Shown: positions 1 to 9,600 of the stretch, piece after piece
How positions within the stretch are numbered: position 1 is the stretch's first letter
How the letters are laid out: each line of letters starts with the position of its first letter
DNA from: Motacilla alba alba
Taxonomy: Eukaryota; Chordata; Aves; Passeriformes; Motacillidae
DNA length: 64,000 bases
Direction: 5' to 3'
Assembly (NCBI RefSeq): GCF_015832195.1
Contig: NC_052032.1
Coordinates: forward strand, 1,866,618-1,930,617
Position numbers and translations under genes: made by a program
The notes under the pieces: generated by a model
What the model saw: only the letters and a program-made list of their open reading frames with translations
The model's database searches: none
Told to the model about the DNA's origin: nothing

Positions 1-1619
1 ACAACTGTGAATTCCATTTTACAAAACTGTCCTGCTGAAGAAGCCAGCTGGTTAGGGCTTGTCAGTGTGGGAACAGGCTGGCTGCACTGGGACCAGCCCT
101 CCTGGTCACTGGGAAGACTGTGCTGTAGGAACTGACCTTCTGGAAGGCAGTCCAAGCAGGCCGGTCAAAGTCAAGTGTGTATCCTCTTGTACTGAGATGG
201 AAGATGAAGGCAGACACAGTGCAGTAATCAACAAGTGTATCCAGGCTTGCTTGGGACTCCCTAATCAGCTGGTGCCATTTCCAGAGGAAAAAAGAAAAAA
301 AAAAAAAAAGAATATGGGAGAGAAAAATAAAAGAAGTAAATACTCAGTAGATGAATTTCAGGCCTGCTACAGCCTCTCCTTTCCTGTTCTGAAACTGACT
401 GTGGGACTGGAGGAGAGGTTCATGTCCTATGCAGACTGAAACCACATTTCCTGCACTCACTGGGCTGTGGGGTAGAAATCCGTGGCATCTGGTACTTTGT
501 TCCCATCTTACTCAGCCAGACCCGAGAGCAGCAGGACTGACAGCCAGGTTGCCTTGCTGGTGAAGTGCTTGGTAGGATTGATTCCCTGCTCTCTAATTAG
601 GTTAAGCTGATGCTGCAGCCTTTCTCCCAACTGGAACATTGGGATCTTTCTCCTCCTTCCAGAAGAGAATGCTTTAGGGGACTGCTTATGGCTCATTAAC
701 AAACCCTGGAGAAATTGCCCCATTTGAATGTTACTGTGGATGCTCTATCAGTGTAAATGCAAATGAGAGTGACCTCATAACCACCAACTCAGGGAAAGAA
801 GTGACAAACTCCCTCTGGCTTGAGCTCCATGGGCCCAGGTGAAATCAGAGCAACCCTGGAGTCCGAGTGGATGTGTCCCTTGCACTTAAGGACAGAAGGA
901 TAACAGAAAGACCAAGGTGATGTGCAGGAGTGAATAGACAACCTTCCTGTTTACTCCTTAAAATACTGTAAAAGGTATTTGTGGCTTTTCATTTAATTAG
1001 GTCCAGGTGTTACCAGCAGCAGCTGGCATTTGAGAGGAAGGAAAATAAGTGGAGCCTGTTTCCTCAAAGTAAAAAACAAAACAAAACAAAACAAAAAACC
1101 CAAAGAAAAGCCCCACGAAAAACTAAAACCCACGAAATCCAGACAAATCCAAATGTTTCCCTGAGGGAGCCAGTAAGTTACAGCTCTGTCAGTCTGAGCC
1201 CTGTGGGCTTTTGCAACAAACTGTTCCTTGCTTCCCACTCTCCCTGCACACCGAGTTACTCCACAGTTACCTCTTTGACAGACATCCCACACAGCCTCTG
1301 GACAGCCTGACCCAAGTCAGGAGAAGGTGCAGTTCCTCTCATGAAGTCCATGGCCTCAGAAACCACCTACAACAGCAGCAGAAAAAATCATCAGGTGGGA
1401 CTGTGCTCTGTGTCCTTGCACTGCACACCAGAAATTGCCCCTAGGGAAGTGAGGGGCAGTGGCTGAGCATTGCCAGGATGCCCTTGGTGTGCAGGGTTGG
1501 TTCCAGTGCCTTGGAAGGGCTCAAGGGACATGAGCAGAGCTGCTGCTGTCTGGAGATGGAAATGGGTCTGTTCCCAGCATCCATCCAGCAGCCTTCCTGG
1601 CCCTGGCTGGATAAGTAGA
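1..1619. other. unassigned DNA at the left edge
   Basis: I recognise no gene here. A short A-rich run lies near 290-310 and an AAAAC-type simple repeat near 1068-1097. If the ENTPD8-like gene on the minus strand is complete, its last exons should lie here or beyond the window. Two weak minus-strand candidates are discussed in the findings, but neither is firm enough to annotate. Confidence 0.5.
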
Positions 1620-2845
1620 TTTGTCATAGAATCAAAAAATCGTATTGGTTGCAGAAGATGTCTAAAATCAAGTTCAACCATTAACCCAGTATTGCCAAGC
1701 CCACCAGTAATGATTTATTAAAATATGGATATTGATCTAATACCGATATCCAACTGTGATGGACAAAAACTCTCTAACAGTTTAAAGTTAGAAAGTGTAT
1801 GTTTATTACGACGCCGGCAGCGTGTGGGATAGCTCCCAAATACACACTGCCATTTACAGGTGATTGCAGAGCTCTTTTATCTATGCAAGTATTGAATACC
1901 CAAAATACAAATACATATTCATGATTTTGGTACATGCCATTCCCCGCTTCGTATGGTAATTAGTTCAAAAGCTATTAAGCATGCGCAGTGTTCCTTGAAA
2001 CGGGTCGGTGGTTGCTTACATGGGGAGGGGTCCCAAAATGAAGAAGTAAATGTAGTCTTCCTCGTTCTGACCTTTCTACCTTTTCAATGCAAATATGACA
2101 AATGAACCCTTGGAAGAACTCCCATTCCTTGTCTTCAGTTGGTTTCAGAGCAGAGGAGGCCCACAATTGTCTTATGTTCCTCAAAGCTATTTGTCAGTTT
2201 CTATATTCTTCATTATAAACCCAGCTAACCAAACATTATGTTGACAAGCAATCAATTATTAGTTAACTACTAACTCTTAACTTCATCAAGACCTACCTAT
2301 TTGTTTTAATTAGCTTCAACAAAGCTTATCTCAAACTAAAATCTTAGCTTCTCTAAAATCTTTAAAGTTTTAAAGTTTATGTTTCAGTAGACAATGTTCC
2401 CAAGTGCCACATCCCACACAGCTTTTAAATCCCTCCAGGGATGGTGATTCCACCACTGCCCTGGGCAGCCCACGCCAGGGCTTGACAACCCTTTTGGTGA
2501 AGGTATTTTCCCTAATATCCAGTCTAAACCTCTTTTAGCACAGCTTGAGGCCATTCCCTCTCCTCCTGTCCCTGTTCCCTGGCAGTAGAGCCTGACCCCC
2601 CTGGCTGTCCCCTCCTGTCAGGAGCTGTGCAGAGCCACAAGGTCCCCCCTGAGCCTCCTTTGCTCCAGGCTGAGCCCCTTTCCAGCTCCCTCAGCCTCTC
2701 CTGGGGCTCCAGCCCCTTCCCCAGCTCTGTTCCCTTCCCTGGACACGCTCCAGCCCCTCAATGTCCTTCTTGCAGCGAGGGGCCCAAAACTGAGCACAGT
2801 ATTCATGGTGCAACCTCACCAGTGCTCAGGACTGAGAGATGATCC
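1620..2845 (-). mobile_element. CR1 retroposon 3' region, interrupted
   Basis: The left part (about 1620-1712) begins with the TCATAGAATCA-type tail that marks the 3' end of a CR1 in reverse orientation. The body resumes near 2393 with the usual text about lower-case CR1 3' sequence (short blocks such as CTCCAGGGATGGTGATTCCA) and continues to about 2845. The two parts are contiguous in CR1 order, so about 680 bp between them were inserted later. This is a non-LTR retroposon fragment without coding capacity. Confidence 0.85.
1713..2392 (-). mobile_element. probable solo LTR nested in CR1
   Basis: This AT-rich block interrupts a CR1 element. On the minus strand it runs from TGTCTACTG to an end near TAATAAATCA, so TG...CA ends are possible, and it carries AATAAACATACAC, a polyadenylation-type signal. 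No gag, pol or env reading frame is present. I could not find a clean target-site duplication. It is inferred to be an old endogenous retroviral LTR; the family is not identified. Confidence 0.5.
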
Positions 2846-3379
2846 CAATGCACCTTGGCACCATGTCTGTGGGAGACTCAGGAGCAGGGAGCTGGGGAAA
2901 TTTCCATAGTTACCCTCCCTGGAAACGCCCTCAGCTTGTCCTGGGATCTTGAGCTACTCCTGGCTTAACAATCCAATGACTTTGGCCACTGAGCCCAGGT
3001 TCTCAGGCAGAAGGGTGCTTGTGGTGCAGCATGATGAGACGTTTGCTAAGAGAGGGGCAGAGGATCTCCAGCTTTACAGACCTGGTGAGGGAAGACCTGC
3101 TCAGCACACAGCTCCTGACTGTCCCATCCCTGCTGGCTCCATGGAGCCTTAGAGTTGGTCTCAGCAGCAGACATTGAGGAGACATAGATGAAAAAAAGCT
3201 CCCTCACAGTCCCTGTGGGAAGCCAGTGGCCCATGTTTGAACTGCTGTGTGGCAATGAGGGGGAGAGGGCAGGAGTGTCATGGTCTGGATGTTCCCACTG
3301 TATTTATTAATGGTCAAACTGGTCCCATTTCATGGGTTCCTCATGCCAGTTGCTTACCCCAGTGTAAATGAGAACTCAC
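2846..3379. other. sequence after the last firm ENTPD8-like exon
   Basis: No firm gene. The minus strand around 3215-3085 has a short open stretch with QQGWDSQELCAEQVF, which weakly resembles the W-x-x-x-YCA region expected next in ENTPD8, but the borders are poor and the similarity could be chance. Confidence 0.3.
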
Positions 3380-3652
3380 CAGAAGCCTGGTCTGAAGGGG
3401 CTTGAGACCACTGCTGAGAGAGTGCTTGAAGAAGCTGCAGGAAGAGGAAGAGTTGAGCAGGCTCTGCACAAGGTTCATGCAGGCTATGGGATTGCTGGAG
3501 CCCGTGATGTTGAAGACCTCCTTGGGGCCAGGGATGTCCCATGTGTCATCACTGGCAGCACAAGGCCCGGCATGCACCGACTGCCACTGCACTTCCTGGG
3601 AGTAGGTGAGGGGCCAGCAGGGATTGGACACGGTTTTAGCACTTCTCTGATC
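3380..3652 (-). CDS. ENTPD8: ENTPD8-like exon 6
   Basis: Acceptor TTCTGCCTCCAG|GATCAG and donor CTTCTG|GTGAGT; 91 codons, open, phase 0 on both sides. Encodes KTVSNPCWPLTYSQE, a GPC motif, the sequon FNITGSSNPIAC and LLNSSSSCSFF. The cysteine spacing NPC, GPC, IAC, SSC follows the ENTPD8 pattern, but the segment corresponding to CxxxxDCxFxGVYQPP is shortened and altered, so one disulphide may be lost. Confidence 0.8.
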
Positions 3653-6600
3653 CTGGAGGCAGAATAAAACAAGGACAGAGGAGCAACAGAGGACATTGGC
3701 ATTCCAGGGCTTCACACAGGAAGACAGACTGTAACATGGTTAGGAACAGCTTTCCCCAAGCACCGCAGTCCTGAGATTGAGCAGGGAGACTGTGAAAGCT
3801 TTGCCAAATCTTATGGCATTCAGTCAACCATGAGGCCCAGCCAGGTCCCAGCTCCTGCTGAGCTCAGGGCCAGTAACTGGACCTGCTGAGAGGTGATGAG
3901 TCCCAGCCCTACCACCCTCCCTTAGAGCACAAATACAATTTCATGCATCCTGTGCTCTTTCTAGTTGCAAGAAGGAGGCTGTTCTGATCTGCCTTCAATA
4001 TGGTTCAGCCCCACCAGAATCAGTGGTTCATATCTCCAGCAATTTAGCACTATAACTGTGGTGAAGTTGGTGTTCAATGTGTGACATTCAGGTCTTAAAT
4101 AAGAGCAGGTCAGGTTTATAGAAAAGTGAATGGGCAGGGAGCAGTTAATTCCTGAAAAACACAGTTTTGATGAGGACTGTGGTGATTCTTGAGTTTGTAC
4201 CATCCTCTACTACTACTTTCCTCCACCCCATTCCCCAAGTGAAATAAAGTTTGGAAGAATCAAAACACTGGCATGTTTTCAAAATGCAATACTGCTCTTT
4301 TAAAGATGCTGCAGGGTTAAAGTCAGCAAAGGAAATACCCCAAAAGGAAGGTCCAAGTTGGTTCCTGGGTGCTCCCATTCAATGATGGAGGTGCAGTTCC
4401 TAGGAGCCAAGGCAAGCCCTGCCTCTCCTCACCCTGAAGGTGATGTTGACACCTCTGAAGAGCAATTTTTTGCTTGTGTGTGTTAAGTAGGAGCCAAATA
4501 GAACCCGTAAGTAGGAAGCCCTTGAACTGGTGCCTGTGTGTCTGCTTGGAGGGAGAGAAAGTTTTACAAATGCACTGGGTTTTTCTAATATATGGAAACA
4601 TCCATTGACTTTAAAGTGATCGACACTTTGTCCATTTCCACACCTTGTGCAGCTGCCATGTGGTGGTGTTGTGCCCCTGAGCAGACACTCACCTGCATGA
4701 GCACAGAGAGCAGACACTCACACTCACCTGGATGAGCACAGAGAGCAGACACTCACACTCACCTGCATGAGCAGAGAGAGCAGACACTCACACTCACCTG
4801 CATGAGCACAGAGAGCAGACACTCACACTCACCTGGATGAGCACAGAGAGCAGACACTCACACTCACCTGGATGAGCACAGAGAGCAGACACTCACCTGC
4901 ATGAGCACAGAGAGCAGACACTCACACTCACCTGGATGAGCACAGAGAGCAGACACTCACACTCACCTGGATGAGCACAGAGAGCAGACACTCACACTCA
5001 CCTGGATGAGCAGAGAGAGCAGACACTCACACTCACCTGGATGAGCACAGAGAGCAGACACTCACACTCACCTGCATGAGCAGAGAGAGCAGACACTCAC
5101 ACTCACCTGGATGAGCACAGAGAGCAGACACTCACACTCACCTGCATGAGCAGAGAGAGCAGACACTCACACTCACCTGCATGAGCACAGAGAGCAGACA
5201 CTCACACTCACCTGGATGAGCACAGAGAGCAGACACTCACACTCACCTGGATGAGCAGAGAGAGCAGACACTCACACTCACCTGGATGAGCACAGAGAGC
5301 AGACACTCACACTCACCTGCATGAGCAGAGAGAGCAGACACTCACACTCACCTGGATGAGCACAGAGAGCAGACACTCACCTGGATGAGCAGAGAGAGCA
5401 GACACTCACACTCACCTGGATGAGCACAGAGAGCAGACACTCACACTCACCTGCATGAGCACAGAGAGCAGACACTCACCTGGATGAGCACAGAGAGCAG
5501 ACACTCACACTCACCTGGATGAGCAGAGAGAGCAGACACTCACACTCACCTGGATGAGCAGAGAGAGCAGACACTCACACTCACCTGGATGAGCAGAGAG
5601 AGCAGACACTCACACTCACCTGGATGAGCACAGAGAGCAGACACTCACCCTCACCTGCATGAGCACAGAGAGCAGACACTCACACTCACCTGGATGAGCA
5701 CAGAGAGCAGACACTCACACTCACCTGCATGAGCACAGAGAGCAGACACTCACCTGGATGAGCAGAGAGAGCAGACACTCACCCTCACCTGGATGAGCAC
5801 AGAGAGCAGACACTCACCCTCACCTGGATGAGCAGAGAGAGCAGACACTCACCTGGATGAGCAGAGAGAGCAGACACTCACACTCACCTGGATGAGCAGA
5901 GAGAGCAGACACTCACACTCACCTGGATGAGCAGAGAGAGCAGACACTCACACTCACCTGCAAGAGCAGAGAGAGCAGACACTCACACTCACCTGGATGA
6001 GCAGAGAGAGCAGCCTGCTGCGGAGCTGCTCCGAGCCGTGGCAGGGGCACTGGCGGGTGTGCACCCTGCGTGTCTGCCCGTAGAGCTGCAGCCTCACTCC
6101 ATCCTCTGGGGCCTGCTTCTCTTCCAGCTCAGAAGTGAGCTGTGCTGAGGTTCTTCCCACGGACAGGACTCCTGCCATCCCCTTCCTGGGGGGTACCAAC
6201 TGTCCTTGCCAGTCATACTGACCCAAAAAGAACAAGAGAGGTTAATCCTTGAGAATTCTCCATCTCAGTCAGAGCCAAGTGCCAGCATTGGTGCACAGAG
6301 AGAGAAAGCAGCTCGATAGTGCCCACAGCCCAACGCTTTTTTGCCCACAGGACAAGGATGCTGAACCAGTGGTTTTGGAGGGAACAGAGGAGCCAGTGTA
6401 CAGGCACTGCCACCTGCACAGAGCCTTCCCACAGCCTGTGAGGGCAAACAGGGCTGCCCAGCCTGGCTGGCTGCACTAGGCAGTTGTCCCAGCAGGCAGG
6501 AGAGGGGGACGGTGGAGAGGGTGGTGGGGAATGACAGGAACGTTTCCAAGAGGGCAGATATGGCTTTCAAGTGCTGCCCTGACACTAAAGTGATCTCTCT

Positions 6601-9600
6601 GTCAGAGGAACTCTGTGGCATCATCTCCTGCAGTCCTGCAGAACTGACTTTGGCAATGCTGAAGTTTGCAGCACAGCAGGAGAGTTCACATGGGGTAAAC
6701 ACTGTGCCTGGCTGGAGGAAGCTGTCGACAGGGCTGACAATTCCCTAACCAGTTTGTGCTTGCTGCTGGTTATCAGAGCTGTTTTTCACATCTCTGATGA
6801 GGAATAACTCAGTCTAACTCACCTTTCTCTTGCCCTCTGAGTTCTTTTTGAGACCCTTTGGCTTGAGAAGTGATGGGTGAAACAAGAAAACTGAAATTAT
6901 TTTCTTTTTGTTTAGCAAGTGCCTTCTAAATACAGAGCAGGCGTCCCTGGTATTTCACTGAGAGAGGCTTTTGCTTTGGCAGCAGCAGAATCAGCTTCGC
7001 TACCATCCACAAGACTCCCCACGGGACAGCTGGACTCCAGTGGCAATCCCACAGCACTCCACAAACAGCAGCACCTCTTGTTTGACAGAGGCACTGAGCT
7101 ACAGCTGCACTGGGGTTCTTGGGGATGCCCCATGGGCAGGCTATGTAAGGTCATTGTGTGAGCATCATGGACATGCTGGCCAGAAAGCCCCATGTCTGGT
7201 AAGGCAAGCGTATGGATGTGTTCATGGAAGGCCAGAGCAGAGATTTGGTTCTTCAGCCCAGTTATGACCATGGAACCACAGAATGGTTTGGGTTGGGAGG
7301 AATATTAAAGCTCACTTCATTCCAACCCCTTGCCATGGCAGGGACACCTTCCACTGTCCCAGGCTGCTCCAAGCCCCATCCAACCTGGCCTTGGGCACTT
7401 CATGGCATGAGGGGATGGGGGGGCCCCAGCTGCTCTGGGCACCCTGTGCCAGGACCTTACCTCCTCACCTCAACCAGCTGGTGCTGGATCTAAGCTGCCT
7501 CCTCTGACAGGCAGTGGAAGTTGTGCTGAAGCATTGTTTTAAGTACAGGGGTTTACCCATCCCACCACTTTTCTCTGTGGCTGTCTCTTAACAGGAGCTG
7601 CTCAGCCCAGCTCTGTTGCCCCAGGGAGAATCATCTTTTACCTTGAAGAAGTTCTCCAGGACATAGTTAACAGCAACCCAATTGAATGCCTCTTCCTCTG
7701 CGCTGGACAGGATTTGTGCCCCTTGAAAGCTGAAGGGGGATGACTTCAGGGTGCCAGTCAGAGCTGCAAGGAGACTGTCAGAGAGGATGGGATGGGTGAG
7801 GCTAAACACAAAAGAAAAAGAAGGCACATTTGATGTTACAGGACCCTGCCAGGAGCTGCCTGCAGTGGGGGCACACTGCAGGGCTTCTGCTGTGCTCCCA
7901 ACTTTGGGCAGCAGCTCAGAGACACAGTGACAATCCCACTCCTGCTGCTGCTTCCCTCTCCCCTCACATGGCACTGGGGGCAAGAACAGCAGAGGGCTGG
8001 TTTGAACAACTGTGCCACCGTTTAAGAATTCAGGACCTTTGTTCCCTGTGTCACTGAGGAAATCCTCTGGCCCTATCCCACCGGCCTGGTCCCCTCCAGA
8101 CCTTACTTTTCCCCAGTGTCTAAAAGGAGATAAAGGTCCCAAATTTGTGATGACTGAGAAGAGGGTCCACAAGAGTGTGTGTGATAAGGTGAACCTTCCC
8201 ACCACCATTTCCAATGTGCTGACAAGTAGCACTCCTGCAAGCGCATGTGGACTGTCACACAAACTGAAACCACTTGAGCTTCCAGGCTGATGGGTGTTTT
8301 CCCAAGCACTAATTGTGAAAGTGTAATTGTGAAGGAGACACTGGCCGCCTGGTAGCAGTTGCAGGACTGTCATCTTCATGGCTCCTGGGGCGACACATGG
8401 AGACACAGCCATGCCGTGCTCCTCTCCTCGGGGCCTGGGGAAGGTTTACCTGGCTAACATTAGGGATGGCTCACCCTGCAGAGCAGACAGGGTGAGATGC
8501 CTGTTACAGAATGATCCCATGATGTGTGCTGATCTCTGGCTGTGAGTTTGCAACATTCACTCACTTCAGCTGCCTCATGCTGGCAGTGGCTCCCAAGTAC
8601 AGGGGGGTTTGGCTGTGCTGCTCTGCTGGGATCTCCTTCTGGGCCCAGTTCAAACATGGCTCCAAGCTCTTCCCAGCTTTCTGAGGAGAATCTGAGTAGC
8701 TGGAGACTCCTGGACCTGAGGACCACAGAACAGAATGGAATTTTAAGGGAAGTTTTGGGAGAACTGTTAGAGCTTTTACCCCAGAGATTGCTATCCTAGG
8801 ACATGGTTAAGACAGAACCTGTCACAGGTGGAATGAAGGAGGTCTTCTTATGCTGCTAAAATATGGAAATGGGACCAAAATGTGCATAGAAATCCCAAAT
8901 TACACTAAGACTACCCTAGCTCTGCAGCTGAGACATCTATACCAGCCACATGACTGCTGCAACAGCTGAGGCTGTCTCAGCCCACAGAGGAAGAAATGTG
9001 GCTTTAGTTGCTATAGAAATAAGCAAAGGACACACACGGGCTGATGTGTCACCTCTGTCTTCCAGCCACCGAGCCCCTGCTGGCAAGGAAGACACCCCTG
9101 CCCTAGAGGAAGCAGGGCTCTGCAGAGGGAAGCTGTGTGCCAGCCTCGACTCATTTTTCCAGCAAGTCAATGGGGTCTTGGGGTTGATTTTGAACTACTA
9201 CCCAGGAAGAGTCTCCCTTCCCCATCCTCCTGATTCCCTCACCAGGTGCTTTGCTCTCTGTGGCGGTGCTGCCATGCAGGCAGGGCCACTCACACCTGGG
9301 CTCCAGATCTGCCTGGGCCTCTTGTGCTGAGGCTGGCAGCAAACTGCCTCACAGAGCTGCTGCTTAACCCAGCCACTGAATGAGGGACACAAACAAGGTT
9401 TCAGGGAGCCCTTCTTGCATCTGCTGTGTGTGATTTGTGTTGCTTACAGCCTGCAAGGGCACAAACCCTGTTCCCTGCTTGCTGTGCAGCTGCCTCCCAC
9501 AGCACACTGCTGCTGAGGACTCAGTCCTTCCCAGCATCCCACTGCAACCAGGCTTTAACATCAAAGCAAGATTAGGAGATAGGGAAGGAAAACCCCATGC

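Noticed and set aside
4679..6013. CRISPR-like regular array
   Set aside because: Units are head-to-tail copies without unique spacers, in a vertebrate intron. It is a minisatellite.
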